Positions 48,616-61,314 of a DNA stretch of 64,000 bases are shown piece after piece (the first letter of the stretch is position 1; each line of letters opens with the position of its first letter). Both the position numbers and the translations under genes were made by a program. Under the pieces are notes generated by a model, which saw nothing but the letters and a program-made list of their open reading frames with translations, was not told the DNA's origin and did not search any database. The stretch comes from Clavelina lepadiformis. Its lineage: Eukaryota > Chordata > Ascidiacea > Aplousobranchia > Clavelinidae. The stretch spans positions 8,122,001-8,186,000 of the forward strand of contig NC_135240.1 in assembly GCF_947623445.1 (NCBI RefSeq), in the 5' to 3' direction.

Positions 48616-50233
48616 CTCCTGAAATCATTAATTTTCAGCTAAATTTGATACACCAAAGTACATGTTCAGCATCTGAAATTTCCCCACCAATAAAAAAATG
48701 CTTATAGCTTGAATCTGATCTTTTTTCCTTAACGCCATATGCTGGTATTATTGGAATCATTATACATTCCAATTTTCTATTACATAAATGAGTTTCTGAG
48801 CCTGAAAACTGCATGAATATCATTTAGTTTGTCTTTGATTTTTAAATCAAAGTTTGGTTATCAATTTATTAATTGAAGATCTCTGTATTATCTTATCACC
48901 CTACGTAATTTCAATATAAACTTTTTTCAAAATATACCAACCTTTAAAATTTTATTGATGGTGTAAGGTATTCTATTGTTACTGTCACTATGTAATAAGA
49001 CTAGTTACTTAATATTCTAAATATGTTTTCATATACTGTCATTAAAAGTTTAATAAAGTTTAACATCTTCAACAATTATCCAAGGTTGTAACAAAATCAA
49101 TTTTTTTGACTCAAGCAACATAGTTATTTGACTCGAACCAACCTAACTTTTGACTTTCACACTTAAATCAATGTCACTAACTTCAGAAAATTTGCTGACA
49201 TCACATACTGCTGCAACACGTTTGTTGGAAATCATCAAAACAGTCTCAAATTTAGCTTGTTTTGTAATATTTTTTTGATAAGTTTTCTTACAGAAAAAGA
49301 AATGATTAGGTTTTGTTAAAATTTGTGAAGAAAATGTCATTTTTTTATTATCAAAATCTCTCATTTTTGGCTGCCATATCTGTCTTCATATGACTCAAGT
49401 TGAGTCTTTGGAAAATATGACTTGAGTCATTACAACACTGCTATTTCTTCTGTTTACTTAAATAGAAGCATAACAGCGCTGAATAACAACTTTGCAAATA
49501 ACTGGCAAACTCAGAGCACAAAAATACGTTTAAAAAATATCAAGAGTGGCATGCATTGCACTATCTGTTGCACTGATTATATTATAGGTGAAGCATTCGA
49601 TTAAATCACACAGGAAAGTGCATATTTAAACGGCCTGGTAAAGATAACAATTATCCTTGAAAAGAATATGTAAGTAGATAAAAAATAAACATTTCTGTGC
49701 TGGTCCAATAAGTAAAGAACAATAGTAATAATTAGCTGAAAGTTGTTTACATAAAAATAAGCGATACATATATTGAACTTCAAATACCGACAAGTTACTA
49801 AGACACTGATGGCGATAGGCAGGGTACAAGAGATTCTATAGAGTAAGCTATAATGATACATATAATATAATTAGTCAACTACACTAGCATTACCAAACTG
49901 AAATTAACAGTTTATACGTATTACGAAACGTTGCATGTAACAATAAACAAAACACAAAGTTGTGTAATTCTAATAAAGAATGGTTTCACATCGAATATTT
50001 TAGTGATGACAGTATGCTAAATATACATGTCAAAAGAATGTAAAATCGTCCAAATAAAGCCTGTAACTATTAAAATGATTGAAAATACCAATATTAAGAC
50101 TAAAAATTGTTAATACTGACCAAAACGCTTAGTCTGCCATAAACTTAGGAGAGCGCGGGGACGTACAACTTTTTCTTTTTAATATATACCTGCTTCATTA
50201 AACCCAACAAATTCCCTGGTTCTCTTCAAATTA
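48616..50233. other. Region between convergent SDR 3' ends
   Basis: It holds the 3' sides of the truncated plus-strand SDR and the minus-strand SDR. A gactcaag/gacttgagtc repeat region (49080-49440) lies in the middle. No gene is seen. Confidence 0.5.
49080..49440. repeat. GACTTGAGTC-type repeat region
   Basis: Words such as atgactcaagttgagtcttt near 49389 and atgacttgagtcattacaac near 49418 recur in both orientations and resemble those at 42220-42735. Ends were not resolved. Confidence 0.45.
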
Positions 50234-53020
50234 TTATTCTTTCGCAGATGTTGACTGATTTTCTTCCGGAACTGGTTGTGCTTTGCAAAGCTCTTCAGAT
50301 ACCTCCCACAACTTTTTTGCATCGCAGTCACTCAGTGCATGTGAAGCAAGAGTTTCTTCCTCACATTTGCTGCAATAAGTGCAAAAAGAAAACAAAAATA
50401 AAACATCTGTTTTTAATGAGATTGTTTATTAATTATCCACATAAAATCTCGAATATATAGAGTATTACATCAACTTTCGAGTAAAGTATGAGAATATGAA
50501 CCAGAAATAAAAAGAAACTGGAGACACTGGGATGAATGGACAAAAGGACATTAACCTACTTAAAATATTTCCCACTAACTCCTTCCAGTTCAGGAGCAAC
50601 TGAACAATAAATGGATGTCTGAGCCCCTTGTTGAGGGCTGATGTAGACAGTTGCCTCCGCTATAGGCATAATCACTTTCACAAGTATTCTTTGGATAAAT
50701 GGAAGATGACCACCATCTTTAGCATGGTTAGCCAGGCTTGACTTCACAGCACCAGGGTGCAGGCAGTTGCAAATCACGCCAGTTCCTGATAAGGCATGGT
50801 TAAGCTTATGAATATCTAATAATCTTTTTGACATGCTTTCTCGGCAACCATTGTTACCATCAAATGCCGCTGGGAAAAATGAATTGCACAGTAGAATAAT
50901 TTTTATGCCATAAAGTCTTACGTATTTAAGAAACATTTACATAGAACACTAGTTAATAACAAACATACCCTCCAATCGTTTGGCAAGTTCTCTGCAGTGG
51001 AGTACATTAGCAAGTTTGCTGGCATAATAACATTTATTGGGACTATAGTCCTTCTCATGCATTAGGTTGTCAAAATCCATTTGACCATATTTGTAGACAA
51101 ACGAGGATACAATAACAATTCGACTTGGTGCACTTTTCTAAAGAGAAAGTATATTGCATTATGCATAAAAAATTACTGATTGAATTAGCTTGCACAGATT
51201 GTGAAAGCAGGCAACTGAACAAGCTTTCCACATTTGAACTTTAAATTTGTCCAACTGGAGAGTTGATTGGGCTTTCGACCCACAAATCGATGAATTGTTT
51301 AGAATAACATCAAACCCGGTATGATCCTAAATTCAGAAATTGTAACAAATCATATCAATACACTTTGCATTTTTCTCCTGCTCAATTAATTCTCCCATCT
51401 GGAATAAATTTCATCTCTGGATATGGAATCACAGAACTAAAAAGTTTTCATTTCCGCCATCATTTTATTTCCAAAAACATGTCACAATATGTTTACGTAT
51501 AATAAAGTAAATCTACAACATCTCGTAAATAAGCCCACTCTGATTTTCGGCTTAACTTTTGTCTTCAAAAATCTTGGGCTTATATGTTATATAAGTTGGT
51601 ATATACAATAATATGTATGTATTTAGAACCAGTATAACGCACAGTTACAGAGAAACAAATCATCTGGCATATAGACAAGTTTGTATACATACAACCGCAA
51701 AAGTTCTATTTAGAATTACCTTAATCAGGTCAAGTAATAAGTTAGTGAGCAAAAAATGACCAATATGATTTGTGCCAAACTGCATTTCAAAGCCTTCTTT
51801 AGTTTTCCACTGAGGACAACCCATTACACCTAAAAAATGAAAGGTGGTAAAGGTCTAACCTAAAGTAGAGCAAAGATTCCTGTATATACCTCAACATTAC
51901 AACTGACATCATATATACCGATTACTAAGTTCAAAATCAACTTCATCTAACATGACAGTGATGTATTGCCTACCGGTACATGCTGTACCTGCATTGTTAA
52001 CTAGAATGTCCAGGCGTGATTCAGTTTCATTAAATTTTTGTGCAAATTCCCGAACAGACTCCAGAGATGCTAAATCTAACTTGCAAACCACAATATCAGC
52101 TCCATCAACTTCTTTAAGGATCTAGAAAGAAATTCAAAAACCATGTTGAAGTAGTGTAGTTTGTCTTGCAGACTAATAAATGCAAAAATTTATCAATGAA
52201 TCGGTGTATAACAAAGGTCATTCCATACATAATCTGCACTTATAAGAAGTTGAACCAAGGTTGCTCCCCTTTACCATACAGAGAAAGTTTAACACAGGAG
52301 TGCACTTTTGGCAGGGTATATTTTTACTCCCATATTTCTTGTTCCATTTTAAGTAATAGATGTGGTGGATAAGGTTTTGTGTTTACGACACAATTTTACC
52401 TGCTGTCCATGCGTGAGCAATTACAGCAGAGGTACTTAAGCTTTAAAGTTGTTTTGCGATAGTGGGTCAGTTTTTTCAGATATTGCAAGCTGCTTGGTAA
52501 ACACTTCTAATAAACAGCTATCTTATATTTATCGATTAACTTAAATTTTTGTGCTTGATTTTATAAAATTTATTTTGTATTGTTTTGCTAAAACATTCAG
52601 CTTAACCAAGCTTATAATAAAACTGAATAAAAGGCTTCAACAAAAAATGAATGAGGTTTGTAGCATCAAAAGCGACCAGTACTCATACATTGGCTTTTGC
52701 TTCTTCTCCTTTTTCAAGATTTCGACATGCCATTACAACCCTGGCTCCACGTCGCACAAATTCAAGAGAAGTTTCATAACCAACTCCTTGATTGGCTCCG
52801 GTGACCAGGGCTGTTTTTCCATCCAGCTTCACATCACATTTGACCCAACCCTTCACAGCTGAACTTTTTGGTGTTGCTAATATAGACAAAGTTAACAAAA
52901 AGTGACAGTAACTCAGCACCACTGTAAAATTACTCAAATTCTATCGATTAATAGGTATGTATAGCATATAACTCAAGTTATGCGCCTTTCATAACCTATA
53001 TACGACATACCTGTGGCCAT
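50234..53020 (-). CDS. Retinol dehydrogenase 11-14-type SDR, minus-strand paralogue (7 exons)
   Basis: Exons in transcript order: 53020-53011, 52876-52689, 52121-51989, 51829-51720, 51137-50969, 50785-50560, 50369-50234. They total 972 nt, giving 323 residues. Exons 2-6 match the plus-strand copies exactly in length and phase. Motifs are TGANQGVG after the [16 protein letters not shown] strand, [54 protein letters not shown] with the catalytic Ser, and YYASK with the Tyr-Lys pair. Exon 6 carries [20 protein letters not shown] where the plus-strand pair has Cys clusters. The C-terminal exon adds an acidic tail ending in SAKE. First exon: ATG-GCC-ACA-G. It is an NADP(H)-dependent carbonyl/retinol reductase by family. 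It is more diverged from the tandem pair than they are from each other. Confidence 0.92.
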
Positions 53021-54121
53021 TGTTATCTTCTAAGCTTAAGCTACTGGTTGTTTTATCACTTTAACACAGGAAAAATCAAGTCAAAAATCAAAAGCAAATC
53101 GTGTCAACAAACAAGATTCATGCAACGATAAACAGCATAGATATAAAACACACATCAATGCATAGCTAACCACACCTACAGCACGACTAAAACGTATACA
53201 TATACGCAAACGTGACTTACACAGCAGCTGTAAACAGATATAGGAGTGACGCAGGGACATTGCTTGTTTATCGTGCATTGAACAGACAAGTGTGCAATAA
53301 TTATTTGAAAAAAGTCCGCATCATTGAAAAAACTTTAGGATTGTATCAGCAAACTCGTATTAATTGAACTCAAATTTGTCTTAATATATTGGCGATAATT
53401 TAATAATGTTGCTAAGCGGTTAACATCATCATCGAGTTTAAAAATTGATCTCATAAAAGGGAAATTCCCTAATTACAAATGTCAGGTGTAAATCATGATT
53501 TCATTGTTCTTTATGTTTATAATTGAGAGTAGTGCTGTGCTGATCAATGTGAGTAGATTTTAAAAGAATTTTGACGTACAACGTGCAAGTAGGCATACAT
53601 TTATTAGTATTCCACATTTATGGAGTTATTGTAGTCGGTATTCTTGGAATGACAAACCAGCTACAGAAAATAGTTTAGACCCATACCGCCTATGGCCTAT
53701 CCCTGTATAACTTTAGTCCACATAAAATTGGGGTCTAATCCAGTGGATTCAACCGGTTCTTAAAATTTTAATGACCTCCACGAACCGGTTGTTAACAAGC
53801 GTATGTATAGGCCTATGCGTATATCGGCCCCGGGTCAATATGGCATGCTATTGTTTATTTTTCAATATTGTCTGTGGGAGAATGAAAAATAAAATGCTAA
53901 CCATTATAGCGTGATAAAACAACAATTGATGACAGATTAAACATTGTTAGATAGGATTATCAAAGTAAAAGAGCCTTATTTCTTTGTTTATATTTTACAG
54001 ATTTATAGTTCTTATATAAGCTACTACAACATTTACCTTGCATGTGTGCTTAGTTTTAGAGACTTGTGTCACATTACATTGTTCCTGAATTAAAACAAGA
54101 AAATCTTTGCAGTGGTTTTCA
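53021..54121. other. Divergent intergenic region, SDR and MED11
   Basis: This 1.1-kb region lies between the start codons of two divergently oriented genes and should carry both promoters. I could not pick a core motif. A short inverted pair, aaccggttc and gaaccggtt, lies at about 53748-53800. An AG acceptor-like site lies at 54111-54112 after a weak pyrimidine run, ten bases before the MED11 ATG. Confidence 0.5.
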
Positions 54122-55807
54122 ATGGCCAATGTTGAAAATGTATCGAACCGTTTAAAGAAGCTAGAAGACATTGAGAGAAAAATTACCATGGCGATACAGA
54201 GTGCGGGTAAGTAAGCACTCTACGCTTTGAAATTCCTTCATGGTCTTTGTTTAACTTTTTAGTGACTCCTGAGGATACTACTAACCTGTGACATAAACTT
54301 TTGATTTGGCAAACTACTTAGCTCGTAACTATCTTGTTGTATCATTATATGTTTGCATATGATATACAGGTTTCACTCTGCAAGAGTTGGCTAAAGACAA
54401 ACCAGTTGAACGAACACTGGACAAACACACAAATGGTTTTATGCAGACATTGGATGAAGTTGAAACGGAATTAGCAACTCAAATCAGTTACTTATCACAA
54501 GTATGTAACACATTTTTGTTGTTTCATTTAATTGTACCATTATTTAAGTCTCCTATACTTCTACACTCCCATATCCCAGAATTGAGGAATTACTGGTATT
54601 ACATCATTACTTCTCTTCTGCGTTATAACTTCTTCCCATTCAGGCCTTCATGTGGGAATGTAAGAGTAAATCAGATCCTTTTGTTTAAAAGTTCAAATAA
54701 TTGTCTAGTTTCAGGAATGCACAGTGTAAAATATTCTTTAAATGTACATACTTGTGTAACATTTTTAAAGAGTGTTTTACAATATATGCAACCCTGGTTG
54801 GATTCCCAGTTGAGCTACGGAATGTAATACCCTCGAGCGTCATCGACGCTTGCTCCTGTTCAATGGTCCTGGTAAACACTGAACTGTTCCAATACAATAT
54901 GAAAAAAAAATTCAAATAAAAAATGGGTGTGTCAACCAGAACTTGCACAAAAACAAGTTTAGTAATCGGGGCTTAAGCGGTGAGGAATCTTTGCTGACTT
55001 TAGTCATTCATCCAAAGACTTTCTTAAGTCTGGGGTTACAGGTTGTGATACAGTAGAATTCGCCTAATTTGTTAACTCAAGGGGATTAGAAAAAAATGAC
55101 GAATTAGGCGAACTGACGAATTATGCTAATAGATCAAAACTGCTGTATAAGGACTCGTATACATGGAGCATTTATTTGCTGTTAACGCAGTGTGTGACGT
55201 TTATTGTTGAATACAGTGCTCTTACACAAAACACAAATTGTGCAGTACACAGAAAATGATACAGTACAGAGGATTTAGAACGCGTCTCACACTTCATCCT
55301 TCTATTAATCCTATACTGACCCTTTGTTTGTTTGGGATCTAACACACGCGTGTCGATCTAACTAATGATACTGCGTGAATTAATTCATGTTGCAGTAACC
55401 AACAAAGCTGTGAATAACACTTGAACGCATGAATCGAACCTGCGAATGACAAATTAGCCGAACAAAATGTTTCTCAGAGATATAAAGAGATGACAAATTG
55501 AGCGAATTTGACTATGACGAATTAAACGAACTGGAATGTACACAAAATATAGGAATTCTGCCAGGACCGACAAAAATGCGTAAACGATGACGAATGCTAC
55601 TGTACCATAACACCAGTTTGTAACGTACACCAATGATGCATTGTTGGTTTTAAGGTTGCAACAAGTCAGCAACATGAAGGATCAAGTTATGCTTCCAGAA
55701 GAAATGCACAACTTTTAAACGAATCTATTCATCATGTGTCGAAACAAATTGATGAAATGGTTGATTCATGTGGGAAAATGGAGAACAAAACTAAAATGGC
55801 GACATAG
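54122..55807 (+). CDS. MED11: Mediator complex subunit 11 (3 exons)
   Basis: Exons 54122-54206, 54370-54500 and 55655-55807 give 122 residues (human MED11 is 117). MED11 is a head-module subunit of Mediator, pairs with MED22, and helps connect the complex to the general factors at RNA polymerase II promoters. It is an all-helical protein. Recognisable blocks are NRLKKLEDIERKI near the N-terminus (human RLRALEDIEREI), AGFTLQELAKDKPVERTLD, then VETELATQISYLSQV, continued across intron 2 as ATSQQHEGSSYASRR (human ATGQPHEGSSYSSRK). Intron 2 (1154 bp) contains a 552-bp pogo-like MITE. AATAAA lies at 56073-56078. It converges on COPS8. Confidence 0.95.
55051..55602. mobile_element. pogo/Tigger-like MITE in MED11 intron 2
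   Basis: The left end is cagtagaattcg and the complement of the right end is cagtagcattcg, each flanked by TA (55049-55050 and 55603-55604), the duplication expected for pogo/mariner types. The interior has several copies of gacgaattaggcgaac-like words in varied states of decay. Its 552 bp have no coding capacity. Confidence 0.75.
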
Positions 55808-56846
55808 CGAAAACAAGCAAATTTTGTCAAATGAACAGAAAATTTGTTTTTAAACAAAAAGTTGCTATGTCTAAAAACAAGGCGATTCTAAGTAGAATTC
55901 CCTTAGTATCATAAGCTGGTGATTTTCTGTAAACGGTGATTAAATGTTGTAGCTGTTAGCATCTAAATACCTCTACACATGTAATGCTTTAAGTATATAA
56001 TTATGTAAAACCATGTCCAGTAAGCTTAGACTCACTGTTCAATAGTCGTTGCATTTTAAAATGCACTTTTTTAATAAAACCAGTAAAACTGTGCAGAAAT
56101 GTTGGTGATTGTAGTCTAATGTAAAATTTATTGCTTGGTTTCAGAACCATTGTTGTCAAACTAAGTAAACAGCTTAATATTGGCAATGATCATCATGACT
56201 TAAGCTGAATCATAATTTTCAAAAATCGAGAAAACAAAATTGCCAAAAACTATCTAATGTGCCACGAAAATTGTTCCCTCACACCAACAGGGGATCACCC
56301 CAGTTTGAGCACCTTTCCTCTAATCACAAACAAACAGTGTCTCGACTGTGTGTGTACTGACGTGCACGGAGATTCATGCACCAGAATGTTCATATGTATG
56401 TGTTTTACAACAGGAAAATTTTTAATTGATTCACCAGATCCAAGTATAAATTAACTTCTTAGCATGCATGCAGATGAAATTAGAATATAACATATTATAA
56501 TAGCAGTTGTACAAGCTTTTGGACAATACAGTTACAACTTTGCGTTTCGTCATGGTCATTATTAGAACTGAGAAATTATATGTGCAATTCAGGTGGAAGT
56601 ACTTCAGCATTTTATTACTGAGAAACGGAATGCAGAGAAAAAAAATTGTTTTACTAAAAGTGTTTGTTTTGATAGTTCCACTTTGTCTATCTCAGTTCAT
56701 ATCATAAAGTAAATAAAACAGAAATACCATTTGTACGATTTAGCAACCAACCAAACCAAAACAACAACAAGAAAAAGCTTAGTACTTGTTTCAAACAATT
56801 CAATAAAATGCACAAAATCATTTTCCTATGATAAAAAAATTTTTCT
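55808..56846. other. Region between convergent MED11 and COPS8
   Basis: It contains the 3' untranslated regions of MED11 (AATAAA at 56073) and of COPS8. No coding signal was found in the remaining AT-rich sequence. Confidence 0.55.
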
Positions 56847-57857
56847 TCAGGTTTCTAAGAATAATATATGTTGAGTTAATCTTTCTAAATGCTCTTCATT
56901 GTTAAATGAATAATTGATTTCTTTTTTATTTTTAACTGGCTTAATCATATTTGTTTCCATAAGATACGACCACCCTCGTCGTTGTATAGCTTCTATTGTA
57001 TCAGCATCACTTAAACCTTGACAAAAACGATTTAAGCATGAAATTGTTTTACACCATTAGCTCACAGTGATATACATGCCTCGATTTTGCATAAAATAAA
57101 AACCTTAGATAAATTTTTAAAACACCACTGTTCTATTTGGTACCCCACCTAAAATATTTGCCATATATTGTAGTTTGATAGAAGTGTAACCACCTGCCAC
57201 CAGATTGAGGCAGTGTTCTTGCACGTCAACTTTGTATTGATGCATGATCCTCTTTACTGTTCCACTCCACTCATATGCATTCACACCAGCGTGAACACCT
57301 TTAAAGAAAACACACGCACCATATGAGGAGCTTTTCACTATGGGTCTATAATGCTTTCCCAAAACTGATTTCTTTATGTAAAAATGTCCCACACTTGCCA
57401 GACTTCAGATATAGAGATAATGTACTTAACTTTAAAAATGTCCATGTCGTAAAATGGAAACTTCCACATCTATACAGGCAAGATTGGACTTGCAAATTTT
57501 TACATACTACCCGTAAAAATTCTTTTTGAAAACAACAAATTTATAAGTTATAGAGTATATATATTTATATATACAAAAACCTGCATAATCATGTTTCCAA
57601 GCAGATTTTCCAACTGTCCAAACAGCCTGTAGCTCTGCATCTCCATTTTTGATGTCAAAAGGAATTCTTTGCCATAAAAACTTGGCATTTATAACATCCT
57701 TGTTCAGCAGATAAAGTGCCAGAAATTCTCTGTAGACTTCAGCTGTTAGCTTGCCTTGTGGGGAATCTAGTTCCTGATTTTCGATTACTTCAAGTCGTTT
57801 TAATGCTTCATCGTGTGAGTAGCTTGCGGATAGTTCAGTTGACTCTGAATCCATCAT
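56847..57857 (-). CDS. COPS8: COP9 signalosome subunit 8 (3 exons)
   Basis: Exons in transcript order 57857-57581, 57298-57149 and 57016-56847 total 597 nt, giving 198 residues (human 209). CSN8 is the smallest PCI-domain subunit of the COP9 signalosome, which removes NEDD8 from cullins. Matching blocks are ENQELDSPQGKLTAEVYREF, LALYLLNKDVINAKFLWQRI (human [20 protein letters not shown]), LQAVWTVGKSAW, GVNAYEWSGTVKRIM, LVAGGYTSIKLQYMANIL, GLSDADTIEAIQRRGWSY and the C-terminal HLERLTQHILFLET (human ends RLTDYVAFLEN). The start is placed at the first ATG of MMDSES; the frame stays open to an ATG at 57875. A tiny upstream exon, gctgaaccaaaag near 57953-57971 between AG and GT, is possible. It converges on MED11. 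Confidence 0.94.
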
Positions 57858-60800
57858 TAGAGAGAGACCTAGCATATGTTGTGTGACAAGGCCACTATAT
57901 TACATTTCACCCTACCACCCTAATACTTGAATGAATATGTATTGGTATCCAAGCCTACCTTTTGGTTCAGCCTGTGAAATTACAAAAACACCTGCATCAT
58001 TAAGATGAGGTAGTATTAAATTACTTTTTGGCATAAATTAAAGAACACAATCAATATTATTGAAATGGTTGTATGGCTGTTTACAAGTTTGACTTGCATT
58101 GATTCCTGGCTCTTGGCCAAACTGCAAAGTATGGTCGTTTTCAACAATATCTTGGGTGCGCCAAACAAACAAATATGGCAAACAGGGCTGCGCAAAAACG
58201 CTTGAACGAAATAAAACTGCACACATAAGTATGTATTTATGTAGTAATGTACACAGTTCGTCTCATTCAATTTTTAAACCAATTGAAAACTGAGTGCACA
58301 GAAGTTCTATTCACAGCATTAAATGCAAAATTATGCACCTCAAGTGCGCCACTTAAGCTTGAGCAAAACAATATTGAGTGCGCCTATGCCAAACTCTGCA
58401 GTCTGTGATCTTGGGCCTGTATGATCTACCGTATGTCCGTTAGTATTTTTTCTACTGTCTGTTGTGACTATAGTAGCATGAAGTTACAAAACACAGGTTG
58501 GCAGCTCATAATTCATTCAGAAACCACCTGTATAAGATACAACAACTCTTCATAAAATACATCAAGCAAATGGTGGACTGGCGAGTACCACGAATAATTA
58601 AAATGCATGCGGTCGTTCTCGAATTTTTAGTGTAGTCTAAAACACAGTCCATACATTCATTTACAATCCGTGTTTCATTAACAAACTAACAATACTTAAC
58701 GGACTGATTCAATTTAAAATTGAGCATAAGCACAGACGGCCAATCTGCAACTATGCAATAAAGCTGCTTGATGAACTAAAAAGCTAAAACTAATAAAAGA
58801 TCTTCTAAAGCAGGGGTGGCCAACCAGTCAGAGACTAAGAGCCTCACTTCTTACTGTGTTAACCGCAAAGAGCCACATCATATACATTATGATTTATGAC
58901 GTTTTTTCTTATTGCGTCATAATACTGCATCAGATATTGTTTCAGTTGCATATAATCTTTATTCTGGGTCAAACTCTGATGTAATCAGTCATTATTTAGC
59001 AAATATCAATTGAACATTTGCCAGTAGAGACTACTTTTCTGTATTATTTATCTGCCTAAAATGGGTAAAATGTGCTCTCTTTCGGAGGTTCAATATGAAC
59101 GAAAGAGCCGCAGTCGGCTCGCCAGCCGCGGGTTGGCCAGGCCTGCTCTAAAGAGTGAAAACTGAAATTTTGTTTTGTGAAAGGGTTTTCACCTAACAAT
59201 GTGATCAGAATAAACATCTTATCTATGTAAACATATGATGTCCATGTTAGTATCAGATATCTGAGTCAAAGATCATAGAAAAAAACAAAAAAAAAATTTC
59301 TATTAAATTTCGTCACACATTCAGAAAAATATGTTTTGAATAATATGTAACACACTTTTTCATAAAATACGTTAGGCTGGAACTTCTTGTAACATTATTA
59401 CTTAACCTTTTGGTTTTCTAAGTTTAGGCATAAATTTATGATAAGCTGTACAGCCTAAAGCAGGTTTGTTAATAAAATTTATTGATTTATCACATATGCA
59501 CATGTTTTAAATCAAAATTTTTCTAGACAAAAATTAAGTTTACCGGTTCCAGTAAAAAACAAAAAAAAATTGTAATTAATTGCAAAAGTTTCAACATAGT
59601 CAGACTTGTGGCGGATTGATCACAACACCGCCACATTATTGACAATTCTCTGTAGCTTAATTTATTTGCTTTTCCGAATGCTTTACGTTATTTGCATTGA
59701 TTACATAGCTTTATACTCTGTTCACCGTTTCAAATTGCCTTAATTTGTTAATTTTGTTTTTTTATCGCAACGGCTATTTAAATACAGCTTTTACTTTTTT
59801 GTACGTGTTGGCCGATCGATCTATCTCCACACCACATCTACATATCTGCGAATGTGCAAATCTCAGTTTCTTATATGTAGGCCTACTCCATAAAAAATGA
59901 GTGCAATTTTGCCTAAAATATGACACACAAAGTAAATTTGACTCTTTTGAAAACTGACTGAAAACTTCATCACGCAAAAGCTGAATGGAAAACTAATTCA
60001 AAAAGAAGTTTATCTTACAAATTTACCTCGTATATCAAAAGGTCTAACTAACTGAAGAAATTGGTGAACGCCTTGTCATTATTAAGATAATTTTCGGCAA
60101 TAATATGTCGCAAATTTTTTCTTTATCGCGATAGATTCGGCAAAAATATTTGCGTTATTTAAGCTATCAAAGAATACTTAGAGACTTAGCCACGTATATG
60201 GTTTTATATCGGTAACACAATCTTTATCCTTCGATTGATAAACTCGGCGATGATTCCTCATCGTTTCAGCCCCGGTTAACCAGTTTGTCTTTGTGCAATT
60301 TCAGATTGTCACGTCACACGTTATTCTATTTGAGTTGCTGTTATGTTGCCTGAATATGAAACTGTTTATCGGTTCCGCTGAACAGGACCGAGGGTGCCGA
60401 GGCGCGTGTTAGTTTTACTTAGGCCTATAGGTGTGAACATTTTGCATACTACTCTTGTTATAGAAAAAAAAGCTTACAACCTACAGAGTTATTTTGAACT
60501 TTAAGCAAGAAAAATTGTAAAAACTTCGATCAAAGAGATCAAAAGTAATTATGTGAATCCAATACCATGAATTAATTGTAGGAACTATCCAAAGTTTACA
60601 GCAAAAAATAAAGCTTTTAACGTCGAACAGCTATAGCTATCTAGCATATACCTGAATTTGTGGTTTCTATTGATGCACATCCGGCAGCAATTGCAAGGAA
60701 GCTTACATCAAACAGCTCCTTTTCTCTGACGTCGACCTTATGTTAATGACAACATTTATGAATAACTGCCACTGTTATTGTTGACAGAACAGTCCCTATT

Positions 60801-61314
60801 AGAAAGGCTGTGCTCTCGCGATACGTCTTATAACGAAGATCAAACATCTGCAGATTTATTAGCAGAAAACTAATGTACTGTAGCCGATGTTACTTTCTTT
60901 TATTATTGTTCATGTTTGTTTTTATACGCCGTTACGCAAAGCTTCGCGTGTAGCTATAACTAAATAAGTATCTGAAAATTTAATAAAAAACCAACAGCAC
61001 AGACGTAATTAGCTATCGAGATTATGTTTACAGATCATATGTCGTCTAAGTATGACGAGTGTTGAAGAATGACTCAATCATGCAGATGCATCAGGCCAAA
61101 ACATATATTTCATTTTTTGTATGTCACTGGCAGTTTGAAACTGATCAAAACAGCCTGGAAAGCTAACATTCAGGCGCCAGACGTAGCTCTGGTTGTAGAA
61201 AGAGACTTGCATCAACTGTTAGGCTATCATACAATATGGGAATCGTGTATTTATAGGCCCTTGGTATATTTATATATTGTTAACGCTGTTAAATTGTTAA
61301 CGCCGTTAAAAATA
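57858..61314. other. Divergent intergenic region, COPS8 and the last gene
   Basis: No gene is seen in 3.4 kb. It carries a hAT-type MITE (58811-59145) and must hold the promoters of COPS8 (minus) and the unrecognised plus-strand gene. Other short frames look random. Confidence 0.5.
58811..59145. mobile_element. hAT-type MITE with 8-bp target duplication
   Basis: The left end is caggggtggccaacc and the complement of the right end is caggcctggccaacc, 13 of 15 matching. The flanking 8-mers are ttctaaag (58803-58810) and ctctaaag (59146-59153), 7 of 8 identical and close to the CTCTAGAG preference known for hAT elements. The interior of the 335-bp element has gagccac/gagccgc words near both ends. 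Confidence 0.85.

Noticed and set aside
55425-55450. A tRNA T-arm-like string (gcaggttcgattc on the minus strand).
   Set aside because: It lies inside the pogo-like MITE, the stem is imperfect, and no anticodon arm or acceptor stem could be placed around it.
61069-61314. An earlier in-frame ATG for the last gene.
   Set aside because: The added 82 residues look like random translation of AT-rich sequence, while the acidic protein character begins sharply at MSDQD.
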